A stretch of 64,000 bases of DNA from Vicinamibacterales bacterium (GCA_041394705.1 JAWKHS010000010.1:213684-277683), one strand, 5' to 3'. Shown: positions 34,996-48,999, numbered from the stretch's first letter. Made by a program: numbers and translations. Notes: generated from the letters alone by a model not told the origin.

Positions 34996-36873
34996 TCAGG
35001 CGCTCCGGCCGGGCGGCGCCGATCCGCGGAGCACGACGGCGCCGGGCCGTCCGAACCGGAGTCGGAGGCCGTCAGCCGACCTCTCGATGATAGGCGCGAC
35101 CGGGTCCGGCGCGAACGCCGCGTCCTCGCTGGTCAGGACCGTCGTCCACGGTCCCCCGCCCGCGACGGCGCGGTGCCCCGCCAGATCCACCGGGCCGGCG
35201 CCGGTGAGACGCACCACGACCAGCACCCGCTCCCCCGCCGTCCCGCGACGCACGAGGACGAGCGTGTCGGCATCGATGGCCTCGGCCGACGCCGCGGCCT
35301 CGGGCACGAGCGCCGTCGCGCGGAAGGCGAGCAGCGCCTCGTGCAGGCGCCGCGTCGCCGCGTGGGGCTCGCGGGCGGCCTCGGCCCAGTCGAGGTGCGA
35401 GGCCTCGAACGTCGCGTCGGCCTGGGGATCCGGGATCCGCGCGCGCGACGCCTCGTCGGCGAACGCGGCGAACGCGCCGAACTCGCGTCGCCGGCCCTCG
35501 GTGACGAGCCGGCCGAGCCCGGGCTCGTGGTCGGTGAAGTAGAGGAACGGCGACGACGCCGCCCACTCCTGCCCCATGAAGACGAGCGGCGTGTGCGGCA
35601 GCAGCAGCAGCAGGACCGTCGCGGCGCGGAAGGCGGCCGGCGGGATCTGGTGGTGCAGGCGCTCGCCGAACGCCCGGTTGCCGACCTGATCGTGGTTCTG
35701 CAGGCAGAGGACGAACCGCTCCGGGGTGAGGCCGCCGGGATCGGTGCCGCGCGCCATGCCCAGATGCGCGGACCGCTGGCCCGTGAAGAACCACCCCTGA
35801 CGGATCGTCGTCACCAGGTCGTCGACACGGCCGGTGTAGTCGCAGTAGTAGCCGTCGGCGTCACCGGCCAGACGGCGCCGGATCTGGTGATGGAAGTCGT
35901 CGGCCCAGACGGCATCGAGGCCCCAGCCCGCGCGCGCGGCCGGCGTCACCATGACGGCCAGGTTCCGGTGGTCCTCGGCGATGACGTGCAGGTGCCGGCC
36001 GCCCGCGGCGGCCTTCACGCGCGCGGTCAGCTCGGCGACGATCGGCACCGGGCCGTCGTCGCTGATGGCGTGGGTGGCGTCGAGGCGCAGGCCGTCCACG
36101 TGGTATTCGCGCACCCAGTGCAGGGCGTTCTCGATGAAGAACTCGCGGACGTGCGGACTGCCGGGCCCGTCGAAGTTGAGGCCGGCGCCCCAGGGGCTGG
36201 CATGCCGGTCGGAGAAGTACTGCGGGCTGAACGCGCCGAGGTAGGAGCCGTCCGGCCCCGTGTGGTTGTAGACGACGTCCAGGAGCACGGCCAGGCCGGC
36301 GGCGTGCGCGCGGTCCACGAGGCGGCGCAGGTCGTCGGGAGACCCGTACGCGCGGGCCGGCGCGAAGAGCGACGCGCCGTCGTACCCCCAGTTGCGCCTG
36401 CCGGGAAAGTCCGCCACCGGCATGAGCTCCACGGCGGTGACGCCGAGCGCCCTGAGTTCGGGCAGGCGCTCGACGACGCCCTCGAAGGTCCCCGCGGGCG
36501 TGAAGGTCCCCACGTGGAGCTCGTAGATGACGAGCGATTCCAGCGGCACCCCCGTCCACGCGGCATCGGACCAGGCGAAGGCCGACGGGTCCACCGTCAT
36601 CGAGAGCCCGTGCACGCCGTCGGGCTGGCGGCGCGACGCAGGGTCGGGGAACGGGCCCGCGCCGTCGAGCAGGTAGGCGTAGCGCACGCCGCCCGCCAGG
36701 CCTGGCAGCACGGCGACCGCGGTGCCGTCGGATTCCCGCGCCATGTCGAGGCGCCGCTCCGGCCCGTCCGCCGGCCGGACCAGGAGCTCGACCCTCACGG
36801 CCGCCGGCGCCCAGACGCGGAAGGCCGTGGCGTCCGGACCGACGATGGCGCCGAGACCGGACGGGCGGGCCAC
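34996..36873 (-). CDS. treZ: Malto-oligosyltrehalose trehalohydrolase
   Basis: 625 aa GH13 enzyme that releases trehalose from maltooligosyl-trehalose. The N-terminal CBM48-like domain (AFRVWAPAAVRVELLV) is followed by YELHVGTFTPAGTFEGVVERL, the hallmark of TreZ. The catalytic barrel has LLDVVYNHTGPDGSYL, DGLRLDATHAISDD (nucleophile Asp), VIAEDHRN (acid/base Glu) and CLQNHDQVGNRAFGERL. Length fits the family at about 600 aa. It starts at a GTG. The enzyme needs substrate made by TreY, which is not in this window. It is 67 nt downstream of the TM-helix protein gene in the same run. Confidence 0.93.
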   Translation of the reverse strand: MARPSGLGAIVGPDATAFRVWAPAAVRVELLVRPADGPERRLDMARESDGTAVAVLPGLAGGVRYAYLLDGAGPFPDPASRRQPDGVHGLSMTVDPSAFAWSDAAWTGVPLESLVIYELHVGTFTPAGTFEGVVERLPELRALGVTAVELMPVADFPGRRNWGYDGASLFAPARAYGSPDDLRRLVDRAHAAGLAVLLDVVYNHTGPDGSYLGAFSPQYFSDRHASPWGAGLNFDGPGSPHVREFFIENALHWVREYHVDGLRLDATHAISDDGPVPIVAELTARVKAAAGGRHLHVIAEDHRNLAVMVTPAARAGWGLDAVWADDFHHQIRRRLAGDADGYYCDYTGRVDDLVTTIRQGWFFTGQRSAHLGMARGTDPGGLTPERFVLCLQNHDQVGNRAFGERLHHQIPPAAFRAATVLLLLLPHTPLVFMGQEWAASSPFLYFTDHEPGLGRLVTEGRRREFGAFAAFADEASRARIPDPQADATFEASHLDWAEAAREPHAATRRLHEALLAFRATALVPEAAASAEAIDADTLVLVRRGTAGERVLVVVRLTGAGPVDLAGHRAVAGGGPWTTVLTSEDAAFAPDPVAPIIERSADGLRLRFGRPGAVVLRGSAPPGRSA

Positions 36874-36940
36874 GGTCAGGCGTCCCGGGCGCCGCGTGCG
36901 GCCACCGGCTGCGGGCGGCCCCGGGGATCTGGTCCGGACA

Positions 36941-37642
36941 TCACAGGTGCCCGACCTCGTCTTCCGCGCGGCGTTCCTGCTCGGGGAACCAATGGTCGAG
37001 GATGCGCCGGGCCACGCCGCCGCCGCCGATGCCGAAGGCGATGGCCAGGCCGAGCATCACGGCGCCGAACGCGATCGCGAACGCGGTCAGGACGATCGTG
37101 CGCGCGACGGCGATCTGGTCGAGCGCCATGGCGGCGGTCAGGATGAGAACCAGCGCCCGGACCGTGCCGCTCAGCACGCGCGGCGACGGGATCTTCGAGT
37201 TCACGGCGGCCAGGAGGGTCGCGCGCCAGATGACGTTGGCGAACATCAGCCCGACCATCAGGATGACGAGCGCGACGAGCAGGCGGGGCACGAAGAGCGC
37301 GAACTCGTCCACCAGTCCGCGCAGGGCGGCGAAGCCCAGGACGTCCACGCCCGAGAGCAGGAAACCCACCAGCACCACCCAGAACACGATGGCGCCGACG
37401 AGGTTCTCGGCGGGCGGCAGATCCGCCTTGCGCAGCATCTCGGTCACGCCGTGCTGCTGGCACAGGCGCGCGAAGCCCAGGCGGGACAGCGCGCCGCGCG
37501 TCAGCCGCCGCAGCACCGAGGCGATGAGCCAGCCGACCAGCAGGATGCTGAGCGTGATGATGGCCCGGGGAATGAACGATGCCGCCGCCTGCAGGAAGTT
37601 CGTGCCTGCCTCCTGCAAGGCCTGCAAGACCATGTCACCCAT
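36941..37642 (-). CDS. TM-helix repeat membrane protein (MscS-like, no beta domain)
   Basis: 233 aa integral membrane protein with about five helices (IPRAIITLSILLVGWLIASV; NLVGAIVFWVVLVGFLLSG; PRLLVALVILMVGLMFANVI; VRALVLILTAAMALDQIAV; TAFAIAFGAVMLGLAIAFGI). The repeats match the conserved TM-helix family related to small-conductance mechanosensitive channels, but the MscS beta domain is absent. The C-terminus is cytoplasmic and charged. The start at 37642 has GAGG 6 nt upstream; the ATG at 37654 is an alternative. It overlaps the end of the glycosyltransferase gene by 8 nt, so the two are coupled. An osmotic-sensing role is attractive given the trehalose genes but is inference. Confidence 0.78.
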   Translation of the reverse strand: MGDMVLQALQEAGTNFLQAAASFIPRAIITLSILLVGWLIASVLRRLTRGALSRLGFARLCQQHGVTEMLRKADLPPAENLVGAIVFWVVLVGFLLSGVDVLGFAALRGLVDEFALFVPRLLVALVILMVGLMFANVIWRATLLAAVNSKIPSPRVLSGTVRALVLILTAAMALDQIAVARTIVLTAFAIAFGAVMLGLAIAFGIGGGGVARRILDHWFPEQERRAEDEVGHL

Positions 37643-38906
37643 GTTGAACCTCATGCTGGTGCGTCCAGCGTTCGACGAGTCGCGGCCGGCCACGTTCGAC
37701 GCAGGCCGCCAGCGCATCGAGCGCCGCCTGCACCGGGACGTCCGGCTCGTTGGCGCGCTCGTGGAGGAACGCGCCGCTCCTGGCCCGATAGAGCGGTAAC
37801 AGGGCCTGCGTGATGTGGTCGCGGCGCATCACCCCGTGGTGGAACGCCGCCAGGAAGTCGGTGAGCGTGTCGGCCCAGAGGGCGTCCGGATAGCGCGCGC
37901 CCGCCGGGTCGAGGCTCGCCGCCTGCACGGCCGCGAGCGTGGCCGGCGCGAGGATGCTGCGGAGGATGGTCTCCAGGTTGCGGATGTCGTCGGCGAAGGA
38001 CTGCAGGAGCCCCGGGACCTCTTCCGCGACCGGCGGGCCGTCGGCCTGGCCCACCTCGGGCGCGCACGGCAGGTCGGCCGCGTCGCCCCGCGCCAGCCAC
38101 GTGCCCGCGTGGCTCTCGATGCACGAGAAGGCCGAGGTGAGGACCGTGCCGAACAGGTCCTGGAGCGTCCGGGTCGGACGCCGCTTGTGCACGCGCCTGG
38201 GGCCAAAGGCGTGCTGGCGCACGTCGAAGGCGCCGGCCAGGGCCTCGGTGGCGACCCAGTACGAGGTGGCCCGCTGCTCGTGGCTCGTCGACCAGGCGGC
38301 CTGCGTGCAGTGCGAGGCGAAGCGGCCCGAGCAGGCGAAGGCGGGGATGAGCGGTTCGGCCAGCCGGCGGGAGAACACGGCGCCCGTGAGCGGCCGGACG
38401 ATCTGGGTGACCAGCAGGCCGTCGGCGGCCCCGCGCACGTACACCGGCGCCACCAGGTCGGCCCCGTCCGTCCAGACGTGCGAGATGAGCGAGGCGACCT
38501 CGCCGGGCCCCTCGGGCTCGACGTCGGCGTCCAGCACGACGATGGCCCGCGCCTGCAGGAGGTCGCCGGCCGCCAGCATCAGGCGGGCGACGTCGCCGTC
38601 GGACACGTGATCGGTGGCCGCGCAGAGGTAGTGGGTCGTCCGGAGCCCCGCCCGGGCGCCGGCGTCGCGCGGCATCCAGGCGTGCAGCACGGCCTCCTGG
38701 CTGCCGTCGGCGGACACCTGATCCACCTGCAGCAGCGCCACGCGGAGGCGCGAGAAGGCGGACTGCAGGCCGGCCCGCGCCGCGGTCACGAGCGGACCGA
38801 CCGTCGACGCGTGGTCGCTCGTGGCCAGTCCGAGGAGGACGTCCACCTGCCCCACGCCGATGATCTGCCGGAGCAGGTCGTCCGGGATGATCTTGGCTTC
38901 CGCCAC
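37635..38906 (-). CDS. GT-A glycosyltransferase (GpgS/mannosylglycerate synthase-like)
   Basis: 423 aa from a GTG at 38906, preceded by GGAGGAGG. A frame open far upstream is only the shadow of treS. The nucleotide-sugar fold shows QVDVLLGLATSDHASTVGP, VALLQVDQVSADGS and AIVVLDADVEPEG, where D126-A-D128 is the metal-binding DxD. The second half has IVRPLTGAVFSRRLAEPLIPAFACSGRFA and RVHKRRPTRTLQDLFGTVLTSAF, reminiscent of glucosyl-3-phosphoglycerate synthases and mannosylglycerate synthases (GT81/GT78). The C-terminal 150 residues are helical. The likely product is a glycosylated compatible solute, but donor and acceptor are unknown. It lies between treS and the TM-helix protein. Confidence 0.65.
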   Translation of the reverse strand: MAEAKIIPDDLLRQIIGVGQVDVLLGLATSDHASTVGPLVTAARAGLQSAFSRLRVALLQVDQVSADGSQEAVLHAWMPRDAGARAGLRTTHYLCAATDHVSDGDVARLMLAAGDLLQARAIVVLDADVEPEGPGEVASLISHVWTDGADLVAPVYVRGAADGLLVTQIVRPLTGAVFSRRLAEPLIPAFACSGRFASHCTQAAWSTSHEQRATSYWVATEALAGAFDVRQHAFGPRRVHKRRPTRTLQDLFGTVLTSAFSCIESHAGTWLARGDAADLPCAPEVGQADGPPVAEEVPGLLQSFADDIRNLETILRSILAPATLAAVQAASLDPAGARYPDALWADTLTDFLAAFHHGVMRRDHITQALLPLYRARSGAFLHERANEPDVPVQAALDALAACVERGRPRLVERWTHQHEVQHG

Positions 38907-38932
38907 TCGCCTCCTCCGCCGCCGCCGCCCGC

Positions 38933-40572
<1,640 letters not shown>

Positions 40573-40576
<4 letters not shown>

Positions 40577-42486
40577 GATGGGCGTGCCTCCGGCGCGAGC
40601 ACGACCATGCCCAGCGGCGGCACCGTGAGGCGCACCCGGTGCGGCCGGCCGTGGTGCCCTTCGGCCTCGGCCGTCACGCCGCCGGCGTTGCCGAGGCCGC
40701 TGCCGCCGTACTCGTGCGCGTCGCTGTTCAGCAGCTCGCGCCAGTAGCCGCCCACCGGCACCCCGACGAGCTCATCGGGGCGGGGCACGGGCGTGAAATT
40801 GCAGACGAACAGGACCAGGTCGCCGTCGTCCCGGCCGCGGCGCACGAAGCTGACGAGGCTCCGTTCGTGGTCGTTGCAGTCGATCCACTCGAAGCCGCTC
40901 GACTCGACGTCGCGCAGGTACAGCGCCGGGCGCTCGCGGTAGAGCCGGTTCAGGTCGCGCACCCATCGCACGAGGCCGGCATGGCGCGGCTCGGCCATGA
41001 GGTGCCAGTCGAGCGACGCGTCGTGGTTCCACTCGGCGCGCTGGCCGAACTCGTTGCCCATGAACGTCAGCTTCTTGCCGGGATGCCCGTATTGGTAGCC
41101 ATACAGCAGCCTGAGGTTCGCGAACTGCTGCCAGTCGTCGCCCGGCATCTTCCGGAGCATCGATCCCTTGCCGTGCACGACCTCGTCGTGGGAGAAGGGC
41201 AGGATGAAGTTCTCGGCGAAGGCATAGAGGAGGCTGAAGGTCAGCCGCTGGTGATGATAGCTGCGGTGCACGGGATCGTGGCCCATGTAGTCGAGCATGT
41301 CGTGCATCCAGCCCATGTTCCACTTCAGCCCGAAGCCCAAACCGCCGAGGTAGGTCGGCCTCGACACCATCGGCCACGCCGTGGACTCTTCGGCCGCCAT
41401 CACGACCCCCGGCTGTGCCTCGTGCACGACGGCGTTCAGCTCCCGCAGGAAGTCCACCGCTTCGAGGTTCTCGCGCCCGCCGAACGTGTTGGGCACCCAC
41501 GCGCCGCTCTGCCGGCCATAGTCGAGGTAGAGCATCGACGCCACGGCGTCGACGCGCAGGCCGTCGGCATGGTACCGCTCGAGCCAGAAGAGGGCGTTGC
41601 TGATGAGGAAGTTGCGGACCTCCACGCGGCCGTAGTTGAAGACCAGCGTGCCCCAGTCGGGATGGTGGCCCTGGCGCGGATCGGCGTGCTCGTAGAGGTG
41701 CGTGCCGTCGAAGTAGCCGAGGCCGTGGCCGTCGGTCGGGAAATGGGCAGGCACCCAGTCGAGCAGCACGCCGATGCCGGCCTGGTGCAGCCGGTCGACG
41801 AGGTACATGAACTCGTGCGGCGAGCCGAAGCGGCTCGTCGGCGCGTAGTAGCCGACCGTCTGGTAGCCCCACGAGCCGTCGAAGGGGTGCTCCATCACGG
41901 GCAGGAGCTCGACGTGGGTGTACCCCATGTCGGTCACGTAGGCCGTGAGGGCGTCGGCGAGCTCCCGGTAGGTGAGCCAGCGGTTGCCCTCGCCCGCGCG
42001 CCGCCACGATCCGAGGTGCACTTCGTAGATCGAGATCGGCGCCGTCAGCGGGTTCTGGTCCCGCCGGCGCGCCAGCCAGTCGGCGTCGTGCCACTCGTAG
42101 CCGTCCAGATCCACGACCTTCGACGCGGTCTCGGGACGGATTTCGGCGGCGAACCCGTACGGGTCGGCGCGATCCGACACGTAGCCGTGCCACCGCGACG
42201 TGACACGGTACTTGTAGAGGGCGCCGGGCGCCACGCCTGGCACGAACGCCTCCCAGACGCCCACGCCCGCCCGACCCTCGAGCGGCGTGGCCCCGGCGCG
42301 CCACTCGTTGAAATCTCCGATGACGTCCACGCGCTCGGCGTTGGGCGCCCAGACGGCAAAGCGCACGCCCGCGACACCGTCCACCTCGGCGACGTGAGCC
42401 CCGAGCCGGTCGAAGCTCCGGTAGTGCCGGCCCTCGGCCAGCAGGTGCAGATCGAACGCGCTCAGGCGCGGCGTGGGATCGCTCAT
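40573..42486 (-). CDS. glgB: 1,4-alpha-glucan branching enzyme
   Basis: 637 aa. The CBM48 domain (RFAVWAPNAERVDVIGDFNEW) leads into the GH13 barrel with YEVHLGSWRR, DMGYTHVELLPVMEHPFDGSWGYQ, LLDWVPAHFPTDGHGL, HADGLRVDAVASMLYLDY (nucleophile Asp), VMAAEESTAWP (acid/base Glu) and LPFSHDEVVHGKGSM, all branching-enzyme signatures. It lacks the extra N-terminal domain, so it is the short form used with GlgE in Mycobacterium-like pathways and in many GlgC/GlgA pathways. Its start overlaps the end of glgE by 4 nt and its stop overlaps the treS start. Confidence 0.95.
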
Positions 42487-44556
42487 GGCACCGCCACCAT
42501 GACGTGGCCGGGCAGCGCCGGGTCGAGGCGGACGTAGTGGCGGCCGCCGCTCCAGGTGAACGTCTGCTCGGACAACAGGTCGCGCACGTTGAACGCCGCC
42601 GCGGCGGGGCTGACCCCCAGCGCCTCGGGGGGCATGGCGAGCCACCCGTGCTGCACGTTCCGGGGATCGAGGTTGACGACCACCAGCAGGCGGCTGGCGC
42701 CGTCGGGCGAGTGGCGGGTATAGGCGACGATCTCGGGGTTGTCCGTGGGGTGGAACTCGAGCCCGCGGGCGTACTGCAGCGCGGGATGCTCGCGCCGCAG
42801 CCGGTTCACGGCCGCGATGAGGTCCTTGATGTGCTCGGGCCGGTCCCAGTCCCACCGGCGGATCTGGTACTTCTCCGAGTCGAGGTACTCCTCGGAGCCC
42901 GGGACCGCGCGGCCCTCGCACAGCTCGAAGCCGCTGTAGATGCCGTAGCTGGGACCGAGGGTGGCGGCCAGGAGCAGCCGGATCCGGAACGCCGGCGGAC
43001 CGCCCTCCTGCAGGAAACGGTGGAGGATGTCTGGCGTGTTCGCGAAGAGATTCGGGCGCAGGTACTCGGCCAGACGGGTCCCGCTCAGCTCGGTGAAGTA
43101 CTCCTCGATCTCGGCGCGCGTGTTGCGCCAGGTGAAGTACGAGTAGGACTGCGTGAAGCCGAGCTTGGCGAGGTACCCCATCACCTTCGGCCGCGTGAAC
43201 GCCTCGGACAGGAAGATGACGTCGGGATGGGCCCCGCGCACGCGGGCGATCAGGTACTCCCAGAAGGCGAAGGGCTTGGTGTGCGGGTTGTCGACGCGGA
43301 AGATCTTGACGCCGTGCCCCACCCAGAACTCCACCACCCGGGTCAGCTCGTTCCAGAGCTCCCACCAGGCCTCCGACTCGAAGTCGAACGGGTAGATGTC
43401 CTGGTAGCGCTTGGGCGGGTTCTCGGCGTACTTGATCGTGCCGTCGGGCCGGTGCTTGAACCACTCCGGGTGCTCGGTGACGTACGGGTGATCGGGCGAG
43501 CACTGGAAGGCGATGTCGAGCGCGACCTCCATCTCGAGGCGGCGGGCCGTGTCCACGAAGGCCGCGAAGTCCTCGAGCGTGCCGAGCGACGGCTCGACGG
43601 CCATGTGGCCGCCCTCCTTGCCGCCGATCGCCCACGGGCTGCCCGGATCGCCCGGCGCGGCCGACAGCGCGTTGCCGCGGCCCTTCCGCGCGGTCGTGCC
43701 GATCGGGTGGATCGGCGGAAGGTAGACCACGTCGAAGCCGAGCGCGGCCACGTTGGCCAGGTGATGGGCGGCCTCCGTGAAGGTGGCGCTGCGCCCGTCG
43801 GTGGGCCCCCACGACCGCGGGAACATCTCGTACCACGCGCCGAAGCGGGCCCGCTCGCGGTCCACGGTCACCTGGAGGACGCGCGGATAGCGGGAGGCGT
43901 AGCGCCGATCGGCGTGCCGCTGCATGGCGTCGAGCAGCCGGTCGTCGAGCGCGGCGTTGGCGCGGACGGCGATCTCGGCGTCGCCGGCCAGGACCAGCGC
44001 GGTCTCGCGGAGGTGATCGTGGTCGTCGGCCCCCGGCGCGGCGGCGCCCGCGGCGGCCGCCTTCCGGCGCGTCTTCGCGGGCAAGGGCGCGGACCGGACG
44101 GCCGCGGCCGCCACGAGGGACGCGCCTTCCTGCAGTTCGGTGGAGACGTCCACGCCGGCCTTCAGCTTGATCCCCAGCTCGCGCCGCCACGACAGGAAGT
44201 GGTCCACCCACGCGTCCACCGTGTACTCGTGCACGCCCAGGGCGTCGACCACGAACACGGCCTGCCACTCGTCGTTGCCAAGCGGCACCATGGGCACCTC
44301 GCTCCAGCCGCCCGGGGGGTCGCCGGCGGGGCGGTGCTGCAGCCGCACGGCGAGCACGTCGTGACCGTCGGCGTGCACGTGCGCGGTCACGACCACCTGC
44401 TCGCCGACGGTGCGCTTGATCGGGAAGCGCCCGCCGTCGATCTCGGGCAGCACCGCCTCCACGACCACCCGGCGCCGTCCGTCGTCCGGAGGCGCGATCG
44501 TCGTGCGTGTTCGCCGGGGGGAAGTCGCCGTGCGAGTCGTCCGACGGACCGGGCGT

Positions 44557-44567
<11 letters not shown>
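42483..44567 (-). CDS. glgE: Alpha-1,4-glucan:maltose-1-phosphate maltosyltransferase
   Basis: 694 aa GH13_3 enzyme that extends alpha-glucan with maltosyl units from maltose-1-phosphate. An N-terminal disordered, Arg/Thr-rich stretch of about 30 residues precedes a CBM-like domain. The catalytic part has WYEMFPRSWGP, DVVYLPPIHPIGTTARKG, LDIAFQCSPDHPYVTEHPEW, KIFRVDNPHTKPF (nucleophile D426) and VIFLSEAFTRPKVM (E455). ATG at 44567 has GGAGGAGG upstream. Its start overlaps the corrected end of glgX by 11 nt. As the sequence stands, the glgX frame runs directly into this gene because of a 1-nt deletion upstream. Confidence 0.95.
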
Positions 44568-46769
<2,202 letters not shown>

Positions 46770-46786
46770 CGGTGGAGAAGTGCAGG

Positions 46787-46800
46787 GCAAAGCCCTTGCC
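46787..46800 (-). promoter_or_regulatory. Candidate sigma-54 promoter upstream of glgX
   Basis: On the minus strand GGCAAGGGCTTTGC has the -24 GG and -12 GC with the correct 12-bp step and TTTGC at -12. It would start transcription about 7 nt before the glgX ATG, an unusually short leader. The site is also partly self-complementary, so chance is possible. Confidence 0.3.
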
Positions 46801-46875
46801 GACGGGCGGGGAGGTCCGGGTTTCGGGTCGGTTCCGGCCGATTCCCCGCGGTAAGCGCGGTCGGCGGCGACCCGA

Positions 46876-46893
46876 CTGGCGAAATGTCGCCAG
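46876..46893. promoter_or_regulatory. Perfect inverted repeat in the glgX/activator divergent gap
   Basis: CTGGCGA (46876-46882) and TCGCCAG (46887-46893) are separated by AATG. The repeat is about equally far (100-150 bp) from both divergent starts, the normal place for an upstream activator site of an AAA+ activator. Confidence 0.45.
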
Positions 46894-46991
46894 CACTGAC
46901 CAGCAGGCGCGAGCCGGCGCGCGGCGCGGCTCTCGCCGCAGGCCGGCCGGGACCGCGGCGCACTCGGCCTGGCGCGCCCGGGGCGACTTGG

Positions 46992-46997
46992 TAAGAT
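46992..46997 (+). promoter_or_regulatory. -10-like hexamer TAAGAT before the activator gene
   Basis: TAAGAT overlaps the upstream candidate ATG at 46996, favouring translation from the ATG at 47032 with a leader of roughly 28 nt. No strong -35 seen. Confidence 0.3.
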
Positions 46998-47031
46998 GCG
47001 GCGGTGGCCGTGGCCCGGCTACCGCACCCAC

Positions 47032-48606
47032 ATGGCGGAGTTCACGCTGGACGTCTCGGCGCGGTCCATCGAGACCGCCCTCATCGACGCCGCACGGTCC
47101 CTGACCTCGCGGCTCGACGTGTCCAGCGTGTGTACGGCCCTCCTCGACGCCGTGCAGGAGGTCTTCGGGGCGACGTCGAGCTGGGTGCTGCTCCACGTCG
47201 AGGATGAGGACGTCCTCCGGCCGGCGGCGTTCCGTGGGCCCGGAGCCGACGCGTTCCGCGACGTGCCGATGCCGGCCGACGCCGGCATCATGGGCAAGGC
47301 GTTCACGAGCCAGCGGGTGGTCTTCGTGGCCCAGGCGGACGACGACGACCGCTGGTTCGACGTCGCGCGCGTGCACCGGACCGGCATGCGCTCGGCCTTC
47401 GCGGTGCCGCTCATCGGGAACGGCCGCACCCTCGGCGTGGTCGGGCTCGACACGCCGCGCTTCTCCAGCGAACATCCGCCGGAGCCCGTGGACATCGCCC
47501 GCCTCGAGGCCCTGGCGGCGCAGGCCGGCGTGGCCGTCGCCAACGCCCAGTTGTACGAGGCCAGCGAGCGCGACCGGCTCCGCCTGACCGCCCTGCTCGA
47601 GGAGCGGCGCGGCCTGCGGCGCCGTGTGGCGCACCTTCAGGAAGAGGTGCTCGCGGCGCGCCCGGTGACGGAACTCATCGGCGACTGCCCGGCCTGGGCC
47701 GACACGGTGCGGCTGGCCGACGTCGTGGCCGCGGGCGCCACGACCGTGATGCTGCTCGGCGAGACGGGAACCGGGAAGGAGCTGCTCGCCCGGCGCATCC
47801 ACGAGCAGAGCCCGCGCGCGGTGGGCCCCTTCGTGGCCGTGAACTGCGCGGCGCTGCCGGAATCGCTCGTGGAGAGCGAGCTCTTCGGCCACGAGAAAGG
47901 CGCCTTCACCAACGCCATCGCCCGCAAGCCGGGCAAGTTCGAGATCGCGGACGGCGGCACCCTGTTCCTGGACGAGGTCGGCGACCTGCCACTGGACGCG
48001 CAGGCCAAGCTGCTCCGCGTGCTGCAGGACTCGAAGGTCGAGCGCGTCGGCAGCACGTCGTCGATTCCGGTGGACGTCCGGCTGGTGGCGGCGACGAACC
48101 GGGACCTGGAGCACGCCGTCGACGACGGGGCGTTCCGGGCCGACCTCTACTTCCGCCTGAGCGTGTTCCCCATCGAGCTCCCACCGCTCCGGCACCGCGC
48201 CTCCGACATCGCGCTGCTCGCCCAGCACTTCCTGCGCGACTTCGCGCGGCGCCTGGGACGTCCGGCGCGGCGCCTCAGCAAGGCGGCGGAGACACGCCTC
48301 CTGGCCTATGCGTGGCCGGGCAACGTACGGGAACTGCAGAACGTGATGGAGCGGGCCGTGATCCTGTCCCCGGGGTCGGACGTCGCCGCCGACGCCATCT
48401 GGCTGCCCCGCCACCGCATGCTGGCGCCGCGCGACGAGGGCGGCGTCACGACGCTGGCCGAGAGCCGATCGCCGCGCCATCCGGGCCGCGCTCGATGCGG
48501 CGGGCTGGAAGATCAGCGGGCTGGGGCGGCGCGGCCGAACGCCTGGGCACGAAGCCGACGACCCTGCACGCGAAGATGAAGAAACTGGGCATCCGCCGGC
48601 CGCTCA
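47032..48606 (+). CDS. GAF-AAA+-Fis activator (sigma-54 enhancer-binding protein type), frameshifted 3' end
   Basis: A GAF sensor occupies residues 10-180, a coiled linker 180-210 and the AAA+ domain about 212-450 with Walker A GETGTGKE (243-250), Walker B LFLDE (311-315), ATNRDLEHAV and RADLYFRLSVFPIELPPLR. The sigma-54 contact loop reads GAFTNA (290-295) instead of GAFTGA. The Fis-type helix-turn-helix is encoded but broken: one extra base near 48465 and another near 48526 split AIRAALDAAGWKISG from GAAERLGTKPTTLHAKMKKLGI. The true stop is uncertain; an adjacent frame stops at 48628. ATG 47032 is preferred to 46996. Divergent from the glgX operon and a candidate regulator of it. Confidence 0.82.
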
Positions 48607-48783
48607 GGACCGGACGTCCACGAAATAGCGCGGTCGGCTGGCGGCGACTTCGCCAGCGGCGGCGGCCGTCCGCGGCGCCGGCCCGCGGCGGGACGGCCTG
48701 GATGCGCGGGAATGCCTCCGACGGGACCTGCGCGCGGTCCGGGTCCGGATTTGCACCAGCGACGGGACGTGGCGCGCATCCAG

Positions 48784-48999
48784 GTGCGTGTGATCGACGG
48801 CCGTCATCACGTCACCGTAGTCGGTCCCCTCGTTGCCGCCGACCTCCGTCGCCTCGAGCGCGCCTGCGGCCCCGCCCTGGAGCACCGACAGCCGCCCCTC
48901 GAGATCCGCGTGGAGTCCGAGACCCTCGACGAGCCCTCGCGCGTCTTCCTCGACAGCCTGGCGCGACGCGGCGCCGTGGTCACCCGCACCAAGCCCTGA
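48784..48999 (+). CDS. Small STAS-like protein (start uncertain)
   Basis: The segment VRVIDGRHHVTVVGPLVAAD, LRRLERACGPALEHR, LEIRVESETLDEPSR and VFLDSLARRGAVVTRTKP has the strand-helix pattern of STAS domains and of anti-sigma-factor antagonists, about 72 aa from a GTG at 48784. A longer version from 48712 is possible but its extra residues look non-coding. It lies inside the indel-rich block, so the start may be distorted. It is downstream of the activator gene; there is no visible partner kinase. Confidence 0.4.
   Translation: MRVIDGRHHVTVVGPLVAADLRRLERACGPALEHRQPPLEIRVESETLDEPSRVFLDSLARRGAVVTRTKP

Noticed and set aside
46876..46893. Sigma-54 promoter at the CTGGCGA/TCGCCAG repeat
   Set aside because: The GG-to-GC step is 11 bp rather than 12 in either direction; it fits an inverted repeat better.
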